A DNA stretch of 57,742 bases from Ruminiclostridium sp. Its GTDB lineage: Bacteria; Bacillota; Clostridia; Oscillospirales; Ruminococcaceae. Under the pieces are notes generated by a model. The model did not search any database and was not told where the DNA came from. It saw only the letters and a program-made list of their open reading frames with translations. Position numbers and translations under genes: made by a program. Shown here piece after piece: positions 20,393 to 28,079 of the stretch. How positions within the stretch are numbered: position 1 is the first letter of the stretch; every line of letters starts with the position of its first letter. The stretch is from positions 1 through 57,742 of the forward strand of contig JAGALB010000057.1 of assembly GCA_017625405.1 (NCBI GenBank). Direction: 5' to 3'.

Positions 20393-20428
20393 TATATAAA
20401 ATGTAGTGTGTAGAAAGGAGCGATTACA

Positions 20429-21529
20429 TTGCAGACAAGCGTAAAAGATGCAATCAAAACTCCCGTAGATGAACTGGTTTCGGGCATGGTTATTGCCAGA
20501 AATGTATACGAACCCGATTCGGAAAAAATACTTTTATATTCAGGAAGCAAGCTGGACAGCGTTACTATTTTCAACCTCAAAGAGCGTTACAACGTCAGAA
20601 GTGTATGGATAAAGAACGAAATATCCAAAGGCGGAATAGCCAAGCAGATGAAGGCGGAAATTGACGTTCACGAATCTCTCAACACCCTGAAGGATGTATT
20701 CGGTTCGGATGAGGATGTTCCTCTTGAAGCAATTACCGAAGAAGCCGTAAATCAGGTGGACGACCTTGCGGATGACCTGCTTCAGAGCGTGGAAATGGAT
20801 GACAACCTGCTTCTGAAGATGCATCAGCTTCAAACCTATGACGACAGTACATACAAGCATTGTCTTCGTGTGGCGATGATGTCGGTTTCTATCGGCAAGC
20901 AGCTTAATCTCTCCAAGGAAAGGCTCCGTGACCTTGCTCAGGCGGCGCTTCTTCACGATATAGGCAAGCGTATGATTCCCATTGAGATTATACGCAAGCC
21001 CGGAAAGCTTACCGATGCGGAATTTGCGGAAATCAGAAAGCACCCATCCCTTGGTTACCGCCTTCTTAAGGAGCACGGCGGTTACAGCCAGGAGGTTATG
21101 AATGCGGTGCTTATGCATCAGGAAAAATACGACGGTACAGGCTATCCCCTGCATTTCAAGGGTGAAAAAATTTCTTATCTCGCCCGTATCATTACTGTTG
21201 CGGACGTTTATGATGCACTTACCTCAAACCGCCCGTACAGACAGCCCTGGAGCGTGGCGGAAGCGGAAGAGTTCATGATGGGCGGCAGCTATACCCATTT
21301 CGATTATGAAATCATCCTTGCTTTCTTAGCGGCATTTGCGCCTTATCCCGTAGGCGGTATGGTGCTGCTCAGCGACGGACGTAAGGCAATCGTAAAGAGC
21401 AATACCGCAAACGTTCTCCGTCCTGTGGTGCAGGTGCAGAATTCAGACGGCGGCGTTGTGGAAGAAATCGACCTGTATAACGATTTCAAATACCTGTCAC
21501 TGTCTATCGTAAAGAATCTGAAAGAATAA
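20429..21529 (+). CDS. HD-GYP domain protein, probable cyclic-di-GMP phosphodiesterase
   Basis: 366 residues from a TTG start at 20429 with AAAGGAG 8 nt upstream. Residues 1 to about 130 have no recognised domain. The HD-GYP domain follows: YKHCLRVAMMSV, the HD motif LLHDIGKRMIP near 183, HPSLGYRLLKEHG near 208, and HQEKYDGTGYPLHFKGEKISYLARIITVADVYDALTSNRPYR near 230-270. The GYP motif is intact (TGYP). Such proteins hydrolyse cyclic di-GMP or related dinucleotides. The C-terminal part beyond 300 resembles the tail of other DUF3391/HD-GYP proteins. It is a single-gene unit ending in a shared terminator with the minus-strand gene. Confidence 0.9.
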   Translation: MQTSVKDAIKTPVDELVSGMVIARNVYEPDSEKILLYSGSKLDSVTIFNLKERYNVRSVWIKNEISKGGIAKQMKAEIDVHESLNTLKDVFGSDEDVPLEAITEEAVNQVDDLADDLLQSVEMDDNLLLKMHQLQTYDDSTYKHCLRVAMMSVSIGKQLNLSKERLRDLAQAALLHDIGKRMIPIEIIRKPGKLTDAEFAEIRKHPSLGYRLLKEHGGYSQEVMNAVLMHQEKYDGTGYPLHFKGEKISYLARIITVADVYDALTSNRPYRQPWSVAEAEEFMMGGSYTHFDYEIILAFLAAFAPYPVGGMVLLSDGRKAIVKSNTANVLRPVVQVQNSDGGVVEEIDLYNDFKYLSLSIVKNLKE

Positions 21530-21790
21530 AAAACACCGCTTAAGAGCGGCGCTCATACAGAAGCGTTATGCATTTATCGGAGGAAACCTTTCTGTAGAAA
21601 GGTTCTCCCCCGTACCCCCTTCCAAAGACTTTTAATACTAATTACAGCCTGACAGGTTTACCCTGCCAGGCTGCAATTAATATTTGAAGTTTTCGGAAAG
21701 GAGGCCCCGGGAAACCCCTTTTACAAAAGGGTTTCCCTCAATAAGTATAACATTTCTGTATAAACCTCTGTCTTAAGCGGTGTTTTTATT
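21526..21790. terminator. Bidirectional terminator split by a repeat element
   Basis: AAACACCGCTTAAG (21531-21544) and CTTAAGCGGTGTTT (21772-21785) are exact 14-base reverse complements flanked by A and T runs, the form of a two-way terminator between convergent genes. The 227 bp between the arms are mostly the MITE-like repeat, so the element sits in the loop. Confidence 0.65.
21555..21761. repeat. MITE-like intergenic repeat, copy 2
   Basis: Ends are ATACAGAAGCGTTAT (21555-21569) and ATAACATTTCTGTAT (21747-21761), a 15-bp inverted repeat with two mismatches. Internal hairpins are AACCTTTCTGTAGAAAGGTT (21585-21604), a CAGCCTG..CAGG / CCTG..CAGGCTG hairpin (about 21646-21674) missing from copy 1, and GGGAAACCC / GGGTTTCCC (21709-21737). 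It is the same family as 11-178 and, inverted, the tandem units at 56454-56687. Confidence 0.65.
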
Positions 21791-22004
21791 TCGTCTTCTT
21801 TTTGAAAAGTTCAATAATAATTATTATTGCGACCATAATAACTGCTGCAATGAGGAGCATAAATGCCCATATTGGAAAAACTCCGAAAATGCGGCGGTCT
21901 GCCTCGGTATACTTTTCTGCTCCCTCGGCAAAAGCGGTGATATTCATAAAAAAGCACGCCATAGCGCAGTAAATGCAGGCGAGAATATATCGGATTTTTT
22001 TCAT
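21786..22004 (-). CDS. Small protein with signal sequence and membrane helix
   Basis: 72 residues. An N-terminal signal-like helix (MKKIRYILACIYCAMACFFMNITAFA) ends in AFA, a plausible cleavage site. A short polar part (EGAEKYTEADRRIFG) and a second hydrophobic helix (FMLLIAAVIMVAIIIIIEL) follow, with a basic end (FKKKTK). The ATG has a strong GGAGGT site and a promoter at 22039-22067. Function is unknown. It converges on the HD-GYP gene. Confidence 0.7.
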   Translation of the reverse strand: MKKIRYILACIYCAMACFFMNITAFAEGAEKYTEADRRIFGVFPIWAFMLLIAAVIMVAIIIIIELFKKKTK

Positions 22005-22038
22005 TCTGTACCTCCATGGGAAAAAGAACGTTTTATAT

Positions 22039-22067
22039 ATTGTAAACTATTGTGCGAGTTTATTCAA
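22039..22067 (-). promoter_or_regulatory. Promoter of the 72-residue protein gene
   Basis: On the minus strand TTGAAT (22067-22062) and TACAAT (22044-22039) are 17 bp apart. Confidence 0.55.
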
Positions 22068-22140
22068 TAGTAATTTTCAACATATTTTTTGCCATCTTTT
22101 GTGTATTGAAATGTATTTATCAGAAATTACGGCTTTTCTA

Positions 22141-22169
22141 TTGCTTTTTTTCCGAAAATGTTGCATAAT
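22141..22169 (+). promoter_or_regulatory. Promoter of prmA
   Basis: TTGCTT at 22141-22146 and CATAAT at 22164-22169, 17-bp spacer, 36 bp before the ATG. Confidence 0.5.
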
Positions 22170-22205
22170 GGAAGTAGATAAATTACAGAAAACGAGGAAA
22201 AAGAT

Positions 22206-23165
22206 ATGAATTTTATGCAGATTGATGTTTATACAAACTCAGAAGCGGTGAATGTTCTGGTAATCCGTCTTTCCGAGCTTGGCATAAACGGCTTTACTAT
22301 CCACGATAGTGCGGATTTTGAAGAATTTCTCGAAAACAAGGATATGAACTGGGATTACGTGGACGACGACCTTATGGGTCTCAAGGACGTCCCTACCCAT
22401 ATAACCCTCTACTTACAGGATAACGAGCAGGGCATGGAAACTCTTTCCGAGCTTAAGGGCGTGCTCTCTGAGCTGCGTAAGGCAGACGGTGAATATTACG
22501 GCTCCCTTGAAATGAAAATCGACAACGTGAAGGAAGAAGACTGGGCAAACAACTGGAAGCAGTACTACAAGCCCTTTACAGTAGGCGAAAAGCTTGTTGT
22601 AAAGCCTTCCTGGGAAGAAGTAACCGACATCGGCGCAAGAAAAATCCTGGAAATCGACCCTGCGTCAACCTTCGGCACAGGTCAGCATCACACAACAAGA
22701 CTTGTAATGGAAAAGCTTGAAGGAATTATAAACGGCGGCGAAAAGGTGCTTGATTTAGGCTGCGGCAGCGGTATCTTATCCATTGCGGCAATGCTTCTGG
22801 GAGCAGGCAGTGCCTGCATGGTTGATATTTTCAGGAACGCTGTTGATACAGCTGCGGAAAATATGGAAAAGAACGGTTTCTCCGCCGATAAATACTCCGC
22901 TTACTGCGGAAATATCCTTGCGGACGAGCTTCTTGTGTCGGAAATAGGCACAGGCTATAATGTGGTTGTGGCAAACATCGTTGCCGACGTCATTATCGCC
23001 ATGAGCGAGTATTTCCGTACATTCATGGCTGCGGGTGCTACTCTCGTTGTATCGGGAATTATTACCGAGCGTCTTGACGAGGTGCTTGCAGCTCTGAAGA
23101 AAAACGGATTTTCCATCGTTTCAACCGCTGTTCAGGAGGGCTGGAACGTAATTGTTCTGAAATAA
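22206..23165 (+). CDS. prmA: Ribosomal protein L11 methyltransferase
   Basis: 319 residues. It trimethylates ribosomal protein L11 using S-adenosylmethionine. The N-terminal L11-recognition domain (about 1-130) is followed by EDWANNWKQYYKPFTVGEKLVVKPSWE, typical of PrmA. The methyltransferase domain has EIDPASTFGTGQHHTTRL near 155-172, motif I VLDLGCGSGILSIAA near 180-195 and VVVANIVADVI near 255. The ATG follows GAGGAAAA. It is 18 bp upstream of a glycosyltransferase gene and probably co-transcribed with it. Confidence 0.93.
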   Translation: MNFMQIDVYTNSEAVNVLVIRLSELGINGFTIHDSADFEEFLENKDMNWDYVDDDLMGLKDVPTHITLYLQDNEQGMETLSELKGVLSELRKADGEYYGSLEMKIDNVKEEDWANNWKQYYKPFTVGEKLVVKPSWEEVTDIGARKILEIDPASTFGTGQHHTTRLVMEKLEGIINGGEKVLDLGCGSGILSIAAMLLGAGSACMVDIFRNAVDTAAENMEKNGFSADKYSAYCGNILADELLVSEIGTGYNVVVANIVADVIIAMSEYFRTFMAAGATLVVSGIITERLDEVLAALKKNGFSIVSTAVQEGWNVIVLK

Positions 23166-23183
23166 GCAGAAAGGACAGAAATT

Positions 23184-24209
23184 ATGATAACCATAAGCGT
23201 CTGCATGATTGTAAAAAACGAGGAAGAACAGCTTCGTGCGTGCCTTGAAAGCCTTAAACCCATTGCCGATGAAATTATCATCGCCGATACGGGCTCAACC
23301 GACCGCACAAAGGAAATTGCGGCGGAATTCACCGATAAAATCTATGATTTTCCCTGGATTGACGACTTTTCTGCGGCACGTAATTTCGTTTTTTCAAAGG
23401 CCCAGTACGATTACATATATACCGCTGACGCAGACGAGGTTATTGATGACACTAATATTGAGCTTTTCAGAAAGGTAAAGGCGGCACTGCTGCCCGAAAT
23501 CGAGATAGTGCAGATGTACTATCTCAACCTTATGGAAACCAACACCGCATATAACTCAAAGCGTGAAATGCGCCCGAAGCTTTTTAAGCGCTTACGTACC
23601 TTTGAGTGGATAAATCCCGTTCACGAAACGGTAAGGCTTGACCCCGTAATTTACGACAGCGGCATTGAAATACAGCATCTGGCAAAGGGCAGCCACGCAA
23701 AGCGTGATTTCCGCACTTTCCGGAAAGCTCTTTCAAAGGGTATGCGCCTTGACAAGGTGCTGCACGGAATGTACGCAAAGGAACTTTTCATAGCAGGCGA
23801 CAACGAGGACCTGCTGGAGGCGGAGGAGTTCTACAAGCAGAGCCTTTCCGACCCGTCCCGAAGCACTGACGAAAAGCGTGAAGCCGCCTGCGTGCTGGCA
23901 AGGCTTTACCGTAGAACAGGAAATACTGCGGAGTTTTTCCGCCTGTCACTCCACGAAGCCATGAGCTGCCCATGCAGTGAAATGTGCGTGGAAATCGGGG
24001 ATTATTTCTATGAAAACGGCAAGTATGATGAGGCGTTATGCTGGTACTATGACGGAATTTTCGAGACCGAAGCGGTGATTTCCGTTTACACAAAGGGCAC
24101 GGAATATCTTGAAAAGCTCGGGGAATGCTATGAAAAAACAGGCGACAGCGAAAATGCGGAAAAATACAAAAAGCTCGCCCGTGAGTGGGAAGTGCCCGAA
24201 ATTGTTTAA
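23184..24209 (+). CDS. Family 2 glycosyltransferase with C-terminal helical repeats
   Basis: 341 residues. The N-terminal GT2 domain begins ISVCMIVKNEEEQLRACLESL and has the nucleotide-binding region EIIIADTGSTDRTKEIAAEF and the acidic motif YTADADEVID near 80-90. The second half (about 210-335) is made of helical pairs resembling TPR repeats (EEFYKQSL, FYENGKYDEALCWYYDG, ECYEKTGDSENAEKYKKLA). This arrangement is common in the SPBc2 SunS/YcdB-like and capsule GT2 group; the acceptor is unknown. No membrane helix is present. It ends at a clear terminator. Confidence 0.85.
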   Translation: MITISVCMIVKNEEEQLRACLESLKPIADEIIIADTGSTDRTKEIAAEFTDKIYDFPWIDDFSAARNFVFSKAQYDYIYTADADEVIDDTNIELFRKVKAALLPEIEIVQMYYLNLMETNTAYNSKREMRPKLFKRLRTFEWINPVHETVRLDPVIYDSGIEIQHLAKGSHAKRDFRTFRKALSKGMRLDKVLHGMYAKELFIAGDNEDLLEAEEFYKQSLSDPSRSTDEKREAACVLARLYRRTGNTAEFFRLSLHEAMSCPCSEMCVEIGDYFYENGKYDEALCWYYDGIFETEAVISVYTKGTEYLEKLGECYEKTGDSENAEKYKKLAREWEVPEIV

Positions 24210-24257
24210 AATCAACATAGAATCCTGCAACTGAAAACGTAAAAATCTATTATTAAT

Positions 24258-24292
24258 AAAGACTTTTTTTGCAAAAAGTCTTTATTTTTTTT
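24258..24292 (+). terminator. Intrinsic terminator after the GT2 gene
   Basis: Stem AAAGACTTTTT / AAAAAGTCTTT with loop TTGC, then A and eight T. Confidence 0.85.
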
Positions 24293-24349
24293 ATTATATA
24301 TGATATAATAAAATGAATAATCAGATTTTTTATTGAAAGGACAAAAGCG

Positions 24350-25144
24350 TTGGCAACTATTATATCTATTGTAAACCAGAAAGGCGGCGTAGCCAAGACC
24401 ACAACAGCCATAAACCTCTGTGCTTCTCTCGGCGCAATGGGTAAGAGGGTGCTGCTTGTTGACCTTGACCCCCAGGGTAACGCAACAACAGGCTACGGCT
24501 ATGCAGGTGCTGCAAAGAAAGGCCTTGAATATACTACATACGAAGTGCTTATGGGCGAGGTACGTCCCGCACAGGCTATACTCAGAACAAAATTCAAGAA
24601 TGTTTCCATAATGCCCGCAACTTCAAACCTTGCGGAAGCGGAAATCAGACTCTTACAGTTTGAAAATAAGACCCTGTGTCTTAAAAAAGCCCTTTTACAG
24701 GTAAAGGACGAATACGACATCATTATTATCGACTGTCTTCCCTCTCTCGGTATCCTTGCCCTCAACGGACTTTCCGCCTGCGACAGAATCATTATCCCCA
24801 TGCAGTGCGAGCCGTACAGCCTGGAGGGTGTTGCAGAGCTTCTTGCTACCGTAAAGAGAGTAAAGAAATCCAGCAACCGCAATTTACAGCTTATGGGCAT
24901 TGTTTTCACCATGCTTGACAAGCGCCTTACGGTAAACCGTGAGGTTATGAGAAGCATAAAGGCGAATTTCCCCGAAGATACAATCTTCAAGACAGAAATT
25001 CCGAGAAATGTAAGAATTTCCGAAGCACCCAGCCACGGCGAGCCTATCATGTACTATGACCCCAGCTCAAAGGGTGCGGAAGCCTATGCCCTTCTTGCAA
25101 AGGAAGTTGCGAGAAAGTGCAGGGAAAGCGAAGAAATGTTATAA
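24350..25144 (+). CDS. parA: Chromosome-partitioning ATPase ParA/Soj
   Basis: 264 residues from a TTG start at 24350 (GAAAGGA 8 nt upstream), giving MATIISIVNQKGGVAKTTTAINL, the family N-terminus. The deviant Walker A is KGGVAKTT at about 11-18, Walker A' VDLDPQGNATTGYG is near 38-51, and Walker B IIIDCLPSLG is near 125. It is the ParA-type ATPase that acts with ParB in origin segregation and replication control. parB follows after 103 bp. A TATAAT at 24304-24309 may be its -10 element, with no good -35. Confidence 0.93.
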   Translation: MATIISIVNQKGGVAKTTTAINLCASLGAMGKRVLLVDLDPQGNATTGYGYAGAAKKGLEYTTYEVLMGEVRPAQAILRTKFKNVSIMPATSNLAEAEIRLLQFENKTLCLKKALLQVKDEYDIIIIDCLPSLGILALNGLSACDRIIIPMQCEPYSLEGVAELLATVKRVKKSSNRNLQLMGIVFTMLDKRLTVNREVMRSIKANFPEDTIFKTEIPRNVRISEAPSHGEPIMYYDPSSKGAEAYALLAKEVARKCRESEEML

Positions 25145-25247
25145 GAACCGCACGCCGTAAGCAAAATCAAAGATTTTGACGGCTGAGCGAACCTTGAAAT
25201 ATATGTTTGGTCTGCTGTTGCAGACTTTATAACGGAAAGGAGATTAA
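25145..25247. other. parA-parB spacer with two hairpins
   Basis: Contains GCCGT..CAAAATC-AAA-GATTTTG-ACGGC (25154-25183) and GTCTGC-TGTT-GCAGAC followed by TTT (25210-25228). The second resembles a weak terminator or attenuator just before the parB ribosome-binding site. No parS-like TGTTTCACGTGAAACA site is seen here. Confidence 0.45.
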
Positions 25248-26099
25248 ATGGCAAAGAAATCAGCACTCGGAGATAATTTATCTTCAATTTTCGATGATGA
25301 CGGGCTTTTCGGCTCGGAGGAAACCTCAGCTCCCCAGAAGCTGAAGCTTACCGAAATCGAGCCCAACAAGAAACAGCCCCGAAAGACCTTCAACGATGAA
25401 GCCTTACAGGCTCTTGCCGATTCCATTGTCGAAAACGGCATCATCCAGCCTCTTACCGTAAGACCCTACGGCGATGTATACCAGATTGTCGCAGGTGAGC
25501 GCCGCTGGAGAGCAGCAAAGATTGCAGGCCTCAAGGAAGTTCCTGTAAGAATCATGGAGCTTACCGATGAGCAGACAATGCAGATTGCCCTGATTGAAAA
25601 CCTGCAGCGTGAAGACCTGAACCCCATTGAAGAGGCTCTCGGCTATCAGCAGCTTATCGACACCTTCAGCATGAAACAGGACGAAGTGGCAAAGAGAGTA
25701 GGCAAGGCACGTTCCTCGGTTGCCAACTCGCTAAGACTCCTGACCTTACCTGAAGATGTAAAGATTATGGTCCGTGACGGACAGATTTCCGTGGGACACT
25801 GCAAGGTTATTATCGGCGTTCCCGACGAAAAGAGCCAGCGTGAGCTTGCACAGAGGGTTGTGAACGACGGTATAAGCGTAAGAACCCTTGAAAAGCTTGC
25901 AAAGCAGATAAAAACAGAGAAAAAACCCAAAGCAAAGCCCCCCAAGGATATTTTCCTTGTGGAAGCTGAAATCAGCATGACCGATTTCGTAGGCAAGCCT
26001 GTCCGTATAGATAAATCAAAGGACAGATACACTATGAGTATCGACTGCAAGACCGAAGAAGAACTTAAAGAGCTTATAGCATTTTTGTCAAAGAGATAA
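25248..26099 (+). CDS. parB: Chromosome-partitioning protein ParB/Spo0J
   Basis: 283 residues. The N-terminal domain contains IEPNKKQPRKTFNDEALQALADSI, then ENGIIQPLTVRP and the CTP-binding box GERRWRAAKIAGL near 84-96. The central helix-turn-helix includes DEVAKRVGKARSSVANSLRLL near 145-165. A C-terminal dimerisation domain ends TEEELKELIAFLSKR. ParB binds parS and slides as a CTP-dependent clamp, working with ParA upstream. The start MAKKSALGDNLSSIF has AAAGGAG before it. No parS was found by eye in this window. Confidence 0.93.
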   Translation: MAKKSALGDNLSSIFDDDGLFGSEETSAPQKLKLTEIEPNKKQPRKTFNDEALQALADSIVENGIIQPLTVRPYGDVYQIVAGERRWRAAKIAGLKEVPVRIMELTDEQTMQIALIENLQREDLNPIEEALGYQQLIDTFSMKQDEVAKRVGKARSSVANSLRLLTLPEDVKIMVRDGQISVGHCKVIIGVPDEKSQRELAQRVVNDGISVRTLEKLAKQIKTEKKPKAKPPKDIFLVEAEISMTDFVGKPVRIDKSKDRYTMSIDCKTEEELKELIAFLSKR

Positions 26100-26180
26100 G
26101 AGATAGAATCGGAAGAAAATGAATTTGGCACAGTAAACTTTTCACACAAAAACACATTTCAGAATTGAGAGGTATTGATT

Positions 26181-26684
26181 ATGTCAGTTAAGAAAAGCAG
26201 CCCACTTTCAACAGTTTTCGGAATCATTGTACTTGTAGCCGTTATCGGTGTACTTTACTACGGCCTTGTACTCTGTACACAGGCAGGCCCTGCCGCAGAG
26301 GAAGCAGCAGACAGAGCAAAGCTCAGACTTACAACAGAAAGCATATGGAATATTTCCAATATACCTTATGAACTGCTTTCTGATGATTATCAGGCAGTAA
26401 TCACAAAGAGTGAATATGAGGACGTTATGAATCAGACTGCCCCTGACCAGAAGACCATTGATCTTTTCCAGAAGATTGACAAGGTTGAAGGTGGCGCAAA
26501 GTTCCTCCAGGGTGCCGCAACCTATTACTGCGGCTCAGTTGAAAAGCCTGTAACAGGCACAATGAAGATTCAGGGTATTGAATACAGAGTAACACAGGCT
26601 GTTGAATTTGCCCCCAACGTTGAAAACTTCGAGCCTGAGGTTATCAACTGGACTATTACAATTGAACGTCTTACACGTGCATAA
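26181..26684 (+). CDS. Membrane-anchored protein, unknown
   Basis: 167 residues from the ATG at 26181 (GAGAGGT 7 nt upstream; a TTG at 26175 is in frame but overlaps the spacer). A single helix at about 10-33 (VFGIIVLVAVIGVLYYGLVL) is followed by about 130 residues probably outside the membrane. This region starts with a helical AEEAADRAKLRLTTES and ends in a beta-rich region (IQGIEYRVTQAVEFAP, INWTITIERLTRA). It lies between parB and serS. Family not recognised. Confidence 0.65.
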   Translation: MSVKKSSPLSTVFGIIVLVAVIGVLYYGLVLCTQAGPAAEEAADRAKLRLTTESIWNISNIPYELLSDDYQAVITKSEYEDVMNQTAPDQKTIDLFQKIDKVEGGAKFLQGAATYYCGSVEKPVTGTMKIQGIEYRVTQAVEFAPNVENFEPEVINWTITIERLTRA

Positions 26685-26709
26685 AAACAAATGAAAGGAC
26701 TTAAAAAAG

Positions 26710-28008
26710 ATGCTTGACATTAAATTTTTAAGAGAAAACCCCGAAATTGTAAAGGAAAATATCAAGAAGAAGTTCCAGGACGCTAAGCTTCCTATGGTTG
26801 ATGAAGTAATCGCTCTTGACGCTGAAAGCCGCAAGATTCAGGCGGAAGCACAGGAGCTGAGAGCTGAAAGAAACCGTATTTCCAAGGAAATCGGTATGCT
26901 TATGGGTCAGGGCAAGAAGGAAGAAGCCGAAGAAGCAAAGAAGAAGGTAGGCGAATTCTCCGCACGTCTTGCTGAGCTTGAAAAGCTTGAACCCGAATAT
27001 GCCGAAAAGGTAAACAAGATAATGATGGTTATCCCCAACATTATTGACGAAAGCGTTCCGATAGGCAAGGACGACAGCGAAAACGTAGAGGTTACAAAGT
27101 ACGGCGAGCCTTTCACTCCCGATTTTGAAATCCCCTACCACACAGACATTATGGAAAAGCTGAACGGTATCGACCTTGACGCTGCAAGAAGAGTTGCAGG
27201 CAACGGTTTCTACTACCTTATGGGCGATATTGCAAGACTTCATTCCGCTGTTATTTCCTACGCACGTGATTTTATGATTGACAGAGGCTTTACCTACTGC
27301 GTACCTCCCTTCATGATCAGAAGCAACGTTGTAACAGGCGTTATGAGCTTCGCAGAAATGGAAGCCATGATGTATAAAATAGAGGGCGAAGACTTATTCC
27401 TTATCGGTACAAGCGAACACTCCATGATCGGTAAGTACATTGACACTATCGTCAACGAAGAAACCCTCCCCCACACACTTACAAGCTATTCTCCCTGCTT
27501 CCGTAAGGAAAAGGGCGCACACGGCATTGAAGAACGTGGCGTTTACCGTATCCACCAGTTTGAAAAGCAGGAAATGATTGTTATCTGCAAGCCCGAAGAC
27601 AGCATGATGTGGTTTGAAAAGCTCTGGCAGAACACTGTTGATCTTTTCCGTTCCATGGATATTCCCGTACGTACTCTTGAATGCTGCTCAGGCGACCTTG
27701 CAGACCTTAAGGTGAAGTCCTTCGACGTTGAAGCATGGTCTCCCAGACAGCAGAAGTACTTTGAAGTAGGCTCCTGCTCCAACTTAGGCGATGCGCAGGC
27801 ACGCCGCCTCAAGATCCGTGTAAACGGCAAGGACGGCAAGAAGTATCTTGCACACACTCTCAACAACACAGTAGTTGCTCCTCCCAGAATGCTTATCGCA
27901 TTCCTCGAAAACAACCTCAACGAGGACGGAAGCATCAGAATCCCTGAGGTATTAAGACCTTACATGGGCGGAAAGAGCGTTATTGAAGTTCCCGAAGCAA
28001 ACAAGTAA
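26710..28008 (+). CDS. serS: Seryl-tRNA synthetase
   Basis: 432 residues. It charges tRNA-Ser with serine. The N-terminal coiled-coil arm runs to about residue 105 (AESRKIQAEAQELRAERNRISKEI). The class II core has TSEHSMIGKY near 237, motif 2 CFRKEKGAHGIEERGVYRIHQFEKQEM near 262-288, and motif 3 region LNNTVVAPPRMLIAFLENN near 385-405. Motif 2 has EERGVYRIHQF where many bacteria have DTRGLIRQHQF, a variant also seen in other Clostridia. AAAGGA precedes the ATG. No T-box leader is present. Confidence 0.95.
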   Translation: MLDIKFLRENPEIVKENIKKKFQDAKLPMVDEVIALDAESRKIQAEAQELRAERNRISKEIGMLMGQGKKEEAEEAKKKVGEFSARLAELEKLEPEYAEKVNKIMMVIPNIIDESVPIGKDDSENVEVTKYGEPFTPDFEIPYHTDIMEKLNGIDLDAARRVAGNGFYYLMGDIARLHSAVISYARDFMIDRGFTYCVPPFMIRSNVVTGVMSFAEMEAMMYKIEGEDLFLIGTSEHSMIGKYIDTIVNEETLPHTLTSYSPCFRKEKGAHGIEERGVYRIHQFEKQEMIVICKPEDSMMWFEKLWQNTVDLFRSMDIPVRTLECCSGDLADLKVKSFDVEAWSPRQQKYFEVGSCSNLGDAQARRLKIRVNGKDGKKYLAHTLNNTVVAPPRMLIAFLENNLNEDGSIRIPEVLRPYMGGKSVIEVPEANK

Positions 28009-28024
28009 TTTAATGACACAAAGG

Positions 28025-28054
28025 CACTGTGAGGCTTATGCCTCACAGTGTTAC
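28025..28054 (+). terminator. Hairpin after serS
   Basis: Perfect 11-bp stem CACTGTGAGGC / GCCTCACAGTG with loop TTAT. The following TTACATCTT is a weak T tract, so termination may be partial, with read-through into the next gene 26 bp on. Confidence 0.55.
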
Positions 28055-28079
28055 ATCTTATAAAAAGCGAGGTGAGAAC

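Noticed and set aside
26685-26709. T-box leader for serS
   Set aside because: Only 25 bp separate serS from the upstream gene; no room for a T-box.
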